This document shows, one piece after another, positions 1 through 11,409 of a stretch of 64,000 nucleotides of DNA. A program made the position numbers and the translations under genes. The DNA is from Chrysomallon squamiferum (taxonomy: Eukaryota; Mollusca; Gastropoda; Neomphalida; Peltospiridae), in the NCBI GenBank assembly GCA_012295275.1, contig CM022670.1:38702251-38766250 (forward strand), given 5' to 3'. The notes under the pieces were generated by a model. The model had not been told where the DNA came from. It made no database searches and saw only the letters and a list, made by a program, of their open reading frames with translations. How positions within the stretch are numbered: position 1 is the stretch's first letter; every line of letters starts with the position of its first letter.

Positions 1-95
1 GAATTAGGATTTATTTTCTTTAAACAAAACAAAAGATAAAATTGAAAATATTTATTTTTCATTATTTCATTGTTTTGTTTGCTTTTGTTTATCTC

Positions 96-98
<3 letters not shown>

Positions 99-144
<46 letters not shown>
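99..144. repeat. (AC)n microsatellite
   Basis: About 23 perfect AC units just 3' of the GLOD5-like gene. Shorter CA/CACATA tracts recur at 902-975 inside its second intron. Confidence 0.98.
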
Positions 145-146
<2 letters not shown>

Positions 147-181
147 ACGATATGTTGTGCAAAACGTATTCATTTTTACAA

Positions 182-364
182 TTAAAACATTTGTTTTGCT
201 CCATATAATTTTTTTGATAACAAGACAAATCTCACGTGTTGTTCATTGTTATAATTAGCTATCTCCAACAAATTTCCATTCGGGTCTCTGAAGTATACAG
301 ACGTCAGCGGTCCCAGCGCGCCTGGACGACCGCCACGACCTCGTACTAAACTGACACCGACATC
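182..364 (-). CDS. GLOD5: GLOD5-like exon 3 (C-terminal VOC motif and stop)
   Basis: The acceptor TTCACAG|GAT at 364 is in phase with exon 2. The exon carries GALGPLTSVYFRDPNGNLLE, the most diagnostic part of the family, and ends with TAA at 184-182. A minus-strand AATAAA-type signal lies near position 50. Confidence 0.72.
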   Translation of the reverse strand, partial: DVGVSLVRGRGGRPGALGPLTSVYFRDPNGNLLEIANYNNEQHVRFVLLSKKLYGAKQMF

Positions 365-903
365 CTGTGAACACGACATACAAACATCGTTAACGTCTGC
401 TTCGTACAGTCACAGCAGGAACAGTGGGTTATCAGTTTTACAATGACAAAACAAAATCAGCATGTATAATAAAACTCACACGTTTTTAGTTGTGTGTGAG
501 GAACATAATAATCAAATTATTTATCTGTTTGTATGACATACATTAGCTGGTTCAACTCGAGTGCATTTTACTGTTTGTTTGTACTTTTATGTATATCTGC
601 ACGTGATTATGAGTGTGTGTGTATGTATGTGTATATGCGTCTGCGTGCATCTGCTGGTGTTTGTGTTTCTGAGTGTGAAAGAAACTTAGAACTAAATATA
701 CTTTTAACGTTGTTTTGTATAAACCCACAATACTGGCTAAACAAGACAGCGATGACTTGACTACAAGTAACTCATTACACGTCTTTAAAAAGAAAATGCT
801 GTTAAACTTGTCTACGAAGAATTTAAACAGTACAAAACACGAATTACTGTATTATGTGTCGTTTTCTTTACTATTTTTATATTTTACTTTATACATACAT
901 ATT

Positions 904-937
<34 letters not shown>

Positions 938-1984
938 CACACACGTACGAACACACACACATATACATATACACACACAAATATAATATATACATAAACC
1001 CCAACACATATACAGACACACTTTTTTAAATCTCAGACAGGCTAATGGATCTTATTACCTAGACTTCCTTTTAAAAAATACACCTTTCTTCTTTTTCCAT
1101 AACCACACAAAAACACATCCTGTTACTTTGACTTGAAAACAAGCTAATTGGTTTGACCCCTGCAGGTCATTTCTCTGACACAGATCCTGTTCGCTAAACA
1201 CACAGATTACAGGTGTGGTATTTACCTGTAGATATTGCGTGGCCGTTGTCAAGTCGGTGCGGATGACGAAGCAGACGTCGGCAGAGCCAGGGGTCGGGGA
1301 GTCTGCACGAGGCGAGACTGTGCTGTTAGTCTGTTGTACTTTGATGAGTGCTTCCCCCAAATAGATTTCAACAGGATGGACCCGTTGATGAAAAAAAAAA
1401 AAAAGAAAGAGAAAAACAATCAAAATTTAAAGCGTCAGTGAGTAAATGGAACAATTACGTATTGTTCATATTAGGTTTATCTATTCATTCATTTATCTGA
1501 ACATTAATAATAAATATAACAAGAACAAGAACAGTAATAATAACACTATAATAACAATATCCATAACAACAATTACAACAACAATAATAATAACCACAAT
1601 TACTTCAACAGCAACAACAACAACATCGACGACGACAACAAAAACAACAACAACAATAATATAATAATAAAAATGCTGGTTTCTGAAGATCTCTTTACAA
1701 CGGACAAATTTACTAACAAATATACCACCACTTCAATACCTCGGATATTATATTATAATAGTATAAATACATAATAGTTATTTATATCCTTCAACATACC
1801 TCTTTGATATGTGCGTTAAAAACTCTGGAATAAAACGAGACGTCTCCGTCACGTTACTGGCAGTGATAACAAAATGGTCAATTGCTTCGATCGCAATTCC
1901 ATTTGTGATGGCCGGTGTTGATGACGTAGACAGCACCTGAATCAAACAGATAAATATCAGGTAAACAAAGTTTATCTGTGTCAT
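182..1984 (-). CDS. GLOD5: GLOD5-like glyoxalase/VOC-domain protein, three exons
   Basis: Three minus-strand exons at 1984-1800, about 1382-1226 and 364-182 read as one VOC (glyoxalase I/bleomycin-resistance fold) domain. Exon 1 has a hydrophobic start that looks like a signal peptide (MTQINFVYLIFICLIQVLS) and then the first strand, with IEAIDHFVIT matching the metal-binding DH start of the family. Exon 2 gives YLGEALIKV and PGSADVCFVI; exon 3 gives SVYFRDPNGNLLEIANY, the classic final VOC motif with the metal-binding Glu. Order and motifs fit vertebrate GLOD5. The donors (AG|GTATGT and CAG|GTAAAT) and the exon 3 acceptor (TTCACAG|GAT) are good and in phase. No AG exists at the expected exon 2 acceptor, so that edge is approximate. 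The start ATG at 1984 is chosen because it opens the signal peptide; an upstream ATG at 2035 is also in frame. The substrate is unknown; GLOD5 itself is poorly characterised. Another VOC-family assignment is possible. Confidence 0.72.
1226..1382 (-). CDS. GLOD5: GLOD5-like exon 2 (middle of VOC domain)
   Basis: The reading frame runs from about VHPVEIYLGEALIKV to TATQYLQ and stops at the donor CAG|GTAAAT (GT at 1225-1224, phase 0). The 5' edge is inferred from domain alignment and phase only: between the T tract at 1391-1404 and the coding start there is no canonical AG acceptor. Confidence 0.6.
1800..1984 (-). CDS. GLOD5: GLOD5-like exon 1 (signal peptide and first VOC strand)
   Basis: The exon encodes about 61 residues and ends in phase 2 at the donor AG|GTATGT, with the intron GT at 1799-1798. 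It contains the N-glycosylation sequon NVT, consistent with secretion. Confidence 0.7.
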
Positions 1985-2035
1985 GGTGTAAAGAAAATTG
2001 AACGTGTGTCGGAAACTTGTTGAAGTCAAAATCAA

Positions 2036-2702
2036 ACCTTTTTATCCATGAGTGTTTAAGTTAGTGTCCGGGTCACGTGTTTCAGATGACTTTTCTAAAA
2101 ATATGTAGTGTATGTGTACGTTCAACAAGACAGTTACTTGACCAAGTAAAATGTCGATTTTAAGCCATAAGTTGGACTTTTGTGCTTTTTAAAAAGTATT
2201 ATTTGGTCAGAGTAATAGGTTAAAAATGATTAACAGACAATATATCCGTCCTTTTATCAGAAAAGTTACTTCGCAAATATATATACATACATAGATAGAC
2301 ACAAACACACTTATTTAAACTTATATGCTAAAACATACATATACACACTTAAGCGCACATTTATTCATACCGAAAAATTCACATTAGCACACTAGCACGT
2401 ACAAGTCATTTCATAATTGAATAAATTTCTTGAAAAATTTATTTTTTAATTCGTGAGAGATCTCAGTTGAAATTTGCTATTTATAACAATAAACAGCAAA
2501 TGAGATATTTTTCTTTATTATTACATCATCATCATTATATTCATCATCCATCATCATCACTACTATGAACATCTTCGCCGACATCAGCCACACTATCATC
2601 TTCATCATCACTTTAATGTTGTTGTTGTTGGTGATTTTCTTAATCCTAGTTTTTTCTCTTTGATGTTTTTTTAAAATTATTTTTTAATTACTTATTATTA
2701 TT

Positions 2703-2736
<34 letters not shown>

Positions 2737-4449
2737 CAAACGGTAATGTAATTAAATGCATGTTCGAAGCCTAAATATCTTTTCAGTACATCTACATAAT
2801 AAACTACATGTATTTTCCTTCCCACACACATATTACCTACTTTTGTTCAGAATTATTTCTCTGATAACTGTTTTCATTCTAAAAATCTAAATGACACGAA
2901 GAGACTGTACACTGAAGTCTCATGTTACAGTCTTAATCACACACGTACCTGATCTTCTGCGCCTTGTCTGTACTCAGTCTATTTTTAGAATCGCGTCTGT
3001 TTTTTTTATTAGTCGTCTGCTGCTGATAAATTACTCGTTTTCAATCTTACAAATACTGATATTTAAGTCGTCTGACAAAAGCAAAAAAAAAAAAAACAAT
3101 ATTTTTTTTTTTTTTTTTTTTTATACCATTATTGTGTGTCAAAAACTGAAAATAATTATTTTAGGAAAGTATCTAAAAGGTATATCATTATATTTTTTCT
3201 GTGAACGTCTGATAAGATGCGCAAATGCAGATATTAAGATTTTTCATATAAACATCAGAAGCAGCGTAAGAACACGATTTGTCAAGCAGCGACAGAACAA
3301 GCAGCGACATAATTTTTGTTGCTACGACAGTGGTATGTACTACCATTGTTATTACGACAGTAACAGATATTATTACTACTGCTACTTCCACTATTACCAC
3401 TACAATTCCTACTACATATTCTACTGCTACTAAAAAGATAAAAAATAATGAGATTGATGATTTTTAGGATTCTTCCTTCAACGAACTGTTCAAGTTTGTT
3501 TATCGTGGCCCAGTTCTTTATTTCGCCAGAGAATTTTGTCAAATAACCCTATTACATGCAACAGAAAAAAAAAAAGACCCAAAACACACACGTACACTAT
3601 ATACAAACACACACGGAATTTAATCAATTATACAGTGTGTGTGTGTCTTGATTTTTATAAATACAATAAATCCATAAAAATAAAATAATAATAATACAAA
3701 AATCTCTTAAAATAAACTGACATTAGGTTAATTTGGTTTAATATAATTTATTAAATTTAATTAACTGACCATATTGACCAAACAACAGTAACAAACAACA
3801 ACAACAACAACAACAAAACAACAACAAAAAAACGAATAAACAAGCACAGACAACACTGTTACAAAAAGTAAAATGTTACCAAAATACAGGGCTACTTAAT
3901 TACACACAGCTATATGAGTGCGATTAGACGATACGTTTGTTGTTTATTCTGCAAATTACGTTTAATTAAATTATTCGTCGATTTGGAAGACGCTTCGATT
4001 ACCAATACAATTAACAGAAGTTCATGCCAATTATACTATCCTTTGAAATACTAGTATGTGATTCCAGTTTTGAGGATTTGATCCTTCTTGATTTAGAGAC
4101 AGTGAGTAAATGGATGAAATACTTTGAAAATGACGAGAAGTTGCTAGGCATATCTGTTGTCTCTTTAAGAAAAGAGTTGCTAATACATTTATATATATAT
4201 ATATAAAAAAACGTTTGTTTTTGATTGCAGTACATGTAGATGTTTTCATCTTTAACTTCACTATAGCTCAATTTATTTATTTATTTAGTTAGTTAGTTAC
4301 TTACTTACTTATTTACCCTTATTACTGCAATAGTCTTCTGAGATTCACTTACTGTAAATGATACTTGAAGGATGGAAAATCTTGAAACTGAAATGTTTAT
4401 CATTTTGGGTTCATTTCGGCAAATTTACTTTCATTATGAGAATCTCTCT

Positions 4450-4510
<61 letters not shown>

Positions 4511-5979
4511 AAAAAATAAGGTAATGGATATAGTAATAACAATACAATAAAACTGAACAGATTTCTGTAAGAATAATAAGGTAAATGATAAAGAGAAACA
4601 GAAAACTGCTTACAATACACTTATGTACGAATTCAGCTACAGTTTCAAAACTAATTCTGTTATCTGTTTCTTCGTGTTAAACTACATTTTCTGTCTTGGA
4701 AATGCTGATTACTGTAAGCTATTTAATGAGATTTATTTAATTAAACCAGATATATTTCAGTCCGGTGAACGCAATTAATGACATCAGCAGGAAAAATAGT
4801 TTTTTTTTGTGAGTTTTTTTATAATGAATTCTTTGAAGCAGATATTATTATTATTATTATTATTTTATTAATATTATTAATTTTTTTTTTTTTATCGTAA
4901 ACACTTTCGCGGTAAAACACATTTTGTAAATTTAATTATTAATTTAATGTCATTTATAAATGACTGAAATTTCTTCATACATTACGTTTTTCACAAGATT
5001 CATTTGCGACCTTGACCATGCCATAATTATCCTAATAGTATTTATGTACCGTAGGCTTTGGGGGTCACTTTTCGGTTGTCTCCTACCGAAGGATTATCAA
5101 GAGACCTTACACCTTTGTATAGATATATACTAATTGTAAATCGCTTCCCTACAGTAAAAGAGGCCAAGCGTATTTTATGTCATACTTGACAAATTACCAT
5201 TTGATAAATAGTTTTATTAATTTGCTAGGTTTTGACGTCATATAAATTTGTGATAGTTAATGCAACACAATGATATCGTTTGTTATATTAACAATTACGA
5301 ACTAGGGAAGCAAAATGGCCGAGGCGCATTGGCAAAGGGATTAGTAACCCAAAATGATGACGTCGGTAAAACTAATTTTCCAAAATACTAATATTTGTCC
5401 TGGACATACCATTCACTATTCTGAACTGTGACTCGGTAAGAAGCTGTTTGTACTTTCAGATGACGTAAATGATTAACTACCAATAAATATTTTTTTGTTT
5501 GTTTGATTCTTATTGTTAATATATAATGCCGGTAGCATTATTTTTAGTTTTGCTAATAACTACGCATATATATAAATATATATACAAACAAATGTATATA
5601 CTCACATATTCTACATTTACAAACAAACACACACACACAAAAAAACACACATTCACACATCTATAAAAATATATATATATTTATGAGGTAAATATTAATA
5701 TGATGAACCTTATGATTATGAAATCAAATACTGACTAAAATAAATCGTAAAGTAATTACTTTTTCACGCATCGAAACTAAATACTTTCTTTGTGTATACA
5801 AAACGATAAATAATTACAACAAAATAACAGTGGATCCAAAAGCATTATTTTAAATCAATATATCATAAAGAAAAACAAAATTAAAACTGTTTTAAAAAAA
5901 AAAAAAATATCCAATCTATTGAAACTAAGACCGGCCTTTGCGACAAAACACTTTTTCAGACGGCTGGTAGGAAGTGAAG
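2036..5979. other. Intergenic, no gene recognised
   Basis: AT-rich sequence with many simple repeats: TTG at 2701-2734, poly(T) at 3103-3122, CAA runs near 3797-3830, (CT)n at 4453-4509 and ATT at 4846-4864. The open frames here are low-complexity Ser/Thr/Tyr-rich products of trinucleotide repeats. No conserved domain is visible. Confidence 0.75.
4453..4509. repeat. (CT)n microsatellite
   Basis: About 28 uninterrupted CT units. Confidence 0.98.
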
Positions 5980-6852
5980 ATGGCTAACAGAAGTGACGTT
6001 CCGGATTCTTCTTTCTTAGTTTTAACTGTTTTAGAAATTATTATTAGTGTGATCGTGGTAGTTGGAAATGCTCTTGTAGTTGCTGCCATCAGCAGATTTA
6101 AGACACTGCAGTATCCCAGTAACATCATGATTGCTGCTTTAGCAGTGACTGACTTTTTGGTGGTGTCAGTGTTTATACCCTATGTGCTCATTCGTACCAA
6201 CATGCCTCACCTTTTCGCAACCCGTCTGTCGTGTTTGATGTATATGTTTACAACACACACAATACCCATGCTGTCCATCGTTATTAACTTCAACCTTTCC
6301 GTTGAACGCTTGTACGCTGTTCAGTTTCCTTTTCATTATCATGCAAACGTGACCACGAAGCGCAATTTGTTCTGGAACGTCATTTCTGCAGGAGGAATAA
6401 CGCTAATAAACACTCCTATTACCTTGGGAATAGACCTTTGGTCAGAAAACCAAACGTGCTATGCACCAACTCTTCTCTCAAGTGAATTCTCCAGACTTTA
6501 CATTACCCTTCTCATTGTTATCCAGCTTGCTGGATTTCTCTCTTATTTGCGTGTTGTGGTCGCCGAGGTGTCGTTCAGACGTCGAGACAATAATACAGCG
6601 ACGTCAAATTTAGAACGACAAGCTTCAAGGCAGTCTCTACTCGCCATAATAGCTTACGGAATATCGTGTTTGTACTTACCGCACGTTATTTACTATCTGT
6701 GGGGGACTATTTCACGGAAACAGCACGAACCACTCACTCTAGGTTTGTTACAGTTACTGGATCTGTGCAGCTCTGCTGTCAACTGCTTCATTTACGGCTT
6801 CAAGAAAAGAAAGTTTAGAGACGCTTACAAATCTTTATTGGGATTCAAATGA
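5980..6852 (+). CDS. GPCR1: intronless class A (rhodopsin-like) receptor, 290 aa
   Basis: A complete seven-helix receptor in one exon. Helix 1 has G29-N30 (the GN motif) and helix 2 has LAVTD with the conserved Asp at 58. C85 before helix 3 pairs with C160 in loop 2 (NQTCYAP). The end of helix 3 reads SVERLYAVQFPF, an E-R-L form of E/DRY. Helix 6 keeps P234 in LYLPH but lacks the CW of CWxP. Helix 7 has N-C-F-I-Y at 268-272 in place of NPxxY, followed by a basic helix 8 (KKRKFRDAYKSLL). N3 in NRS is a glycosylation sequon. The start is the ATG at 5980; a GTG two codons upstream is in frame but not needed. It is the most divergent member of the local cluster and has no close copy here. The ligand is unknown; an intronless, locally expanded family suggests a chemosensory or lineage-specific peptide/amine role, which is inference only. 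Confidence 0.92.
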   Translation: MANRSDVPDSSFLVLTVLEIIISVIVVVGNALVVAAISRFKTLQYPSNIMIAALAVTDFLVVSVFIPYVLIRTNMPHLFATRLSCLMYMFTTHTIPMLSIVINFNLSVERLYAVQFPFHYHANVTTKRNLFWNVISAGGITLINTPITLGIDLWSENQTCYAPTLLSSEFSRLYITLLIVIQLAGFLSYLRVVVAEVSFRRRDNNTATSNLERQASRQSLLAIIAYGISCLYLPHVIYYLWGTISRKQHEPLTLGLLQLLDLCSSAVNCFIYGFKKRKFRDAYKSLLGFK

Positions 6853-7604
6853 ACCCAAGTAGAGCCAGAAGTATTTAACATCAGCAACTTTATAATATAA
6901 ACTACAGTGACATTGGCTTATAGAAAGTGAGATGTGTATGTTTCAAAATGTTTGTCACAGTTATGTTTTAATCTTAAAATTCAAAATATACTATAAAAAA
7001 ATAAAAATAAAAATAGCAGAAATCATTGTACACAATCATTTCATAATACTATTAACAATGCTTTTACGTTTTAATTAATTTCCAAGAAAATACTGAAACT
7101 GTAATTTAAATTTTTTTAACATCAACAACAACAAAAACAACAACAACAACAATTAATGCTTCATGTATAAAACAATAATTTGCAACAACCAGAAAATATC
7201 TGCTTTTACACGATATACGTTAAATATACCGCAATCACATGCGTTTCTGACATTTATCAAAAGGTAATTAAGCTGCTTTGCTAACAATTTATGGACTTAC
7301 AATAAAAATAAAGAACAAATTAACTTCTTAATAAACTTGATCCATCGATGCCGGCAGAAATTATTACCAGCGAGAGAAAAATATCCGGGCACCTAATTAT
7401 ATGTATACTTACTTAACCAGATGTAAAGCGTCTATATGAGCACTGAGATATGACAAAAAGTAAGTGTATCTGTGAAATTTATTATTTTCATCTTCAGCTG
7501 ATATATATTTTCAACAAAATGTTTGGACGAGAACCAGAGGGTAGACACTTACGGTTGCAGTCAGTGTTGGTATCTGTTCTTGTCTTCTTGTATAAGTGAT
7601 GCAA

Positions 7605-7671
<67 letters not shown>

Positions 7672-9414
7672 CGATGATAATGACGATGATGATAATAATA
7701 ATAAAAAGTAAATAAATAAATCAATCATCATCATCATCATAAAAAAAAAAAAAAAAAAAAAAAAAAGATCATAACGAGCAGACGATAATATTGAAACTGA
7801 GTCAAAATTTTAAGAACAAAAAAGAGTCATTACCTTTTAAAACAAATCACTGTAGTTTTTGTTATGATGTTATTAATTCTATTTACAGAGGTGCAATCAT
7901 TCTAATGGATGACAGCAACAAGAGAAAGCAATATTTTGAAAGAAAATCTATGCTTTCTGAATGTTTCCATTTTTACGTATAAAAATGGCGTCCACATTTG
8001 GGACCCACTGTAAAGAGCCCCCATCTGGTTATGCCCATCTTCCAATGGCGATAATGTACGAAACTCTCTTTTAAAAAATACCCAGTAATATAACTGGGTA
8101 ATACAAAAATAAAAGAAAGAAATTATTATTATTTGTTTTTTTTTGAATGTTGTATACCAACTTTAGCTCTTTTTTTTTAACTGTCGTCATCACTGAGAAA
8201 ATCAGTGGCAGTGTTTCTCTTAACGTAATTAAGTAATTTGTTAATATTACCACAAGTAACTTTAAAGTCCTTTGAGGAATAATTCAAGAAAATTAAAGGA
8301 CATAATTCTGTCTGCCTCATTACTAGAAGAACGATTTTAACGTAAATACTTTTTTCCCTAATGCTCGGTGTTCATGTTACTATTTACAAAATCAAACATT
8401 TCTTTGCAGTTTGATATTACAGAGATTACAGAGAAAATCAGAGCTAGAAAAAGAGATATGATAGCAAATTAATCAAATTTAATGATACTTTTAAGCAATT
8501 AATTAGAAAGAGAATGGATTATTACAAATCTCTGGGAAAAACATAATACATATATATACATACACATACTTGCACATAATTCACACGTACTTATGAAGAA
8601 AATTGTTTTTTGGTCAAATGTTTCGTATCTATGGATCTAACTGAATACTTCCAACTCTGTTTTAACATGAATTTGAGTATTTGGATTTATTACGATTTTA
8701 ACAATGAAATCGTTTGTAATAAACTCCTCTTATCAAATGATAGAGATGATTTTTTCTTTATTATTATTTTTAAAATTATTATATCTGTCTATCTGACTGT
8801 CTGTCTGTCTGTCTGTCTAAAAAATTCTATTATTATTATTTAGCTTTTTAAATGTATAATTCTTTTTATTTTAATTTTTTATCTCACCATCATCTTGACT
8901 GTTTTAAGAATAGTCGTGATTGCAGATTCATAACATCAGTGTTCTACATTCTGTAAAAAGCTTGCCAGAAGGTGAAGTGAGTTTTATTAATAACAGATTT
9001 CCACTTCTAGATGTGTGTATATACTTTCTTCGTCTTTTTTTTTTTTTTTTTTTTTTTTTTCTTTGTGGCGGAGAGTGTGGGTGGTGATACATTAGCAGAC
9101 GATATGGTGTGAGGGTTCTAAAAATCAAAAATCGATTGCTATGATGTAATTTACAAATCATTTTTTATTTTTTATTTTTTATTATTCCCCGTCTTTTAGA
9201 GAAATAGGTTAACACTATCATAAATTTACTAAATAACCAAATTTTATTTATATACTGATTATTTATAAAAACATATTTGGTTTTCTTCTTCTTTTAGTTT
9301 TTATTATTTTTTTTTTTCGCTGTAATTTCTTGAATAAGTTAAACATGTTTTAATGAAATTACACAGCATAAGTGGAAAAGTTTTAAATGAACAAATTATT
9401 AATATATATATATA
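6853..9414. other. Intergenic, no gene recognised
   Basis: The 3' flank of GPCR1 has an AATAAA at 6999-7004. The rest is AT-rich spacer with (TAA)n at 7619-7669, poly(A) at 7741-7766, CTGT repeats near 8795-8818 and poly(T) at 9037-9060. No coding motif was seen. Confidence 0.75.
7619..7669. repeat. (TAA)n microsatellite
   Basis: About 17 TAA units followed by interrupted GATAATGACGAT repeats to about 7700. Confidence 0.95.
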
Positions 9415-9870
9415 TATAAAAGGCATACATACATACGAACATACTTACGTAACATATACATACATATACGCATAAATACTATTTTAACATTGATCTCTTT
9501 TTTATTAAAACAAATAACCGAACATACGCTTCTTTTTATAACCATTTGGTCAAAATAGATATAGTATTGTTGGTGTTTATTCGTATTGTTTTTGCCCATA
9601 ATCAATAATCACGTAAGAAACTGCAGGCAAAAAAAATACTGAAGTGTTGATACGAGAAAAACACTTAACAGATTTTAGTGTAAAAAAAATGCTAGATCTG
9701 GTGACAATCTATGACAAAGCACACACAACCTACACACAAACACCCACACACACATACACAATATTTGTCGCTAATGCATTTTCTTAATATAATATATAAA
9801 GAAAATGTACTAGCACCACACCACGGAAATAACATAACGAATTTTTTTATCAGGAAACAAACTAAGAAGA
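9415..9870 (+). repeat. Left arm of a ~1-kb imperfect palindrome
   Basis: Blocks in this arm reappear as reverse complements at 10005-10460 in mirror order: AAAACAAATAACCGAACATA, CTTTTTATAACCATTTGGTC, ACAGATTTTAGTGTAAAAAA, CTGGTGACAATCT, CACGGAAATAACATAACGAA and ATCAGGAAACAAAC. The arms are separated by about 135 bp of AT-rich spacer. No transposase frame lies inside, so it is either a foldback or MITE-like element or an inverted duplication. Confidence 0.85.
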
Positions 9871-10004
9871 AAGAAAAAAAAAAACAAAATACTTTTGTAC
9901 TTTTCATGCTTTTATTATCTCACATTCGCATATAGAATTAAACTAATTAAAAATTAATAATACGCTTAAATTAAATTAGTGAATTTATTATTTTTTTTTT
10001 CATA

Positions 10005-10460
10005 ATTTGTTTCCTGATAAAAAGTTCGTTATGTTTATTTCCGTGGTTTGGTCCCAGTAAATTTTCTTTTATATTATATTAAGAAAATGCAATAATGACA
10101 AATAATATATGTGTGTATGTGGGGGGGGGGGGTTATTTTCTAGAAAAAAGTGAAAATTGCACTTTGAAAATCAAAGATTTTTTCAAAGATTGTCACCAGA
10201 TATAGCATTTTTTTACACTAAAATCTGTTAAATGCTGTTCTCACTATCACTATTTTTTGCCAACAGTTAGTTTACGTAATTACTGATTGTGGGAAAAAAT
10301 AATACGAACAAGACAAACAATACTATACTTATTTTGAACAAATGGTTATAAAAAGGAGAGCATATTCGGTTATTTGTTTTAATAAAAACGAGAAGAATGT
10401 TAAAATTTTATGTATGCACATACGTATATATCTATGTATGTATATATTACGCCAGTATGT
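10005..10460 (-). repeat. Right arm of a ~1-kb imperfect palindrome
   Basis: Mirror copy of 9415-9870, e.g. GTTTCCTGATAAAAAGTTCG, GTTATGTTTATTTCCGTGG, AGATTGTCACCAGATATAGC and TGGTTATAAAAAGGAGAGC. It contains a G12 run at 10121-10132 where the left arm has a CACCCACACAC tract. Small indels show the arms have diverged. Confidence 0.85.
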
Positions 10461-11202
10461 TTTGTTAAAATTGTTTTATTTTCATGTGCAACATTTTGAC
10501 ATTATGTTTCAACCTAATGTGGAAACAGATATTCTAACGAACTTTTTTCTTTTCTTTATAATAAACAAACAAACAAACAAATAAAGAAATAAAGAAAGAA
10601 AGAAAGAAAAAAAAAGAAAGAAAGAAAGAAAGAAGGAAAAAAGAAAGAAAGAGAAATAAAGAAATAAATTTTTTTGTTTTTACTGTTATTGTTTATGTTG
10701 TTACTATTGTTGTTGTTCATTTTCTTCGTCTAAGTTTTATAAGAAATGCTAGATATTATTGTTGATATTATTATTATTATTATTATTTTTTAATTTTATT
10801 TAAGTTAACTCTATTCTACGAGAAATGTTTGAAATCTGGCGCTCTGCACTAAAAGGTTATAATTAAGTTTTTAATATTTCACGCAGACTCAAATTACTGA
10901 CTAGACAAACTTATTAAGTTGTTATTTCTACTCACACGCAAACCGTTTCTTCCTTGCGAATCCTTCATTTAAAATGGCGTCATGATTGTTCTAAAACGTG
11001 ATACCAAAATTAGCTCAGTGAATACCGCATGCTAACAGTTTGAGTCAGAACCTTGAAGTTAACAATTAATTATATTTATCCAATAGCCTGATGCTTTTTT
11101 TTTTTTTTTTTTCTGTTCTCCTCCATTTTCTTTTCTTGTTTTTTTTAAATTTATTTATATATATATTTATTTATTTATTATAGATTTATACACATTTTAT
11201 CT
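10461..11202. other. Intergenic, no gene recognised
   Basis: Contains AAAC/AAAG repeats (10563-10640), ATT repeats, and a short stretch at 11011-11048 with weak resemblance to tRNA-type A and B boxes (TAGCTCAGTGA, then GTTTGAGTCAG), possibly a decayed SINE. Confidence 0.6.
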
Positions 11203-11409
11203 GTCTAAAAACAGAGCGTATCTAAATCAAAAGATGTGGGCAGGATTATGTACTAAGCCACACCTTTTAAACAATGGACATCACTAATCATATCTCTTTG
11301 TGTGGTCTGCTAGTTTGAATGGTCAGGTATGTCCATTAGGAAGAACGATGCTGACCTACGTCAATGAATGTCAAAGTCGCGACAGTCACATTATTGAACA
11401 GACGTCGAC
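11203..11409 (+). promoter_or_regulatory. Conserved upstream block of GPCR2
   Basis: This block is shared with 14932-15136 upstream of GPCR3, including CTGTCTAAAAACAGAGCGTA, AAGCCACACCTTTTAAACA, TTTGTGTGGTCTGC and TCAAAGTCGCGACAG, ending at GAACAGACGTCGAC directly before both ATGs. TTTTAAA at about 11265 is a weak TATA candidate. Conservation may only reflect recent duplication. Confidence 0.55.

Noticed and set aside
2891-3433. 180-codon open frame
   Set aside because: Contains Lys, Phe and Tyr runs from homopolymers and TAC repeats; not a credible protein.
5311-5345. TGGCCGAGGCGCATTGG resembles a tRNA-Leu/Ser A box
   Set aside because: No B box at the right distance and no cloverleaf pairing, so not called a tRNA or SINE.
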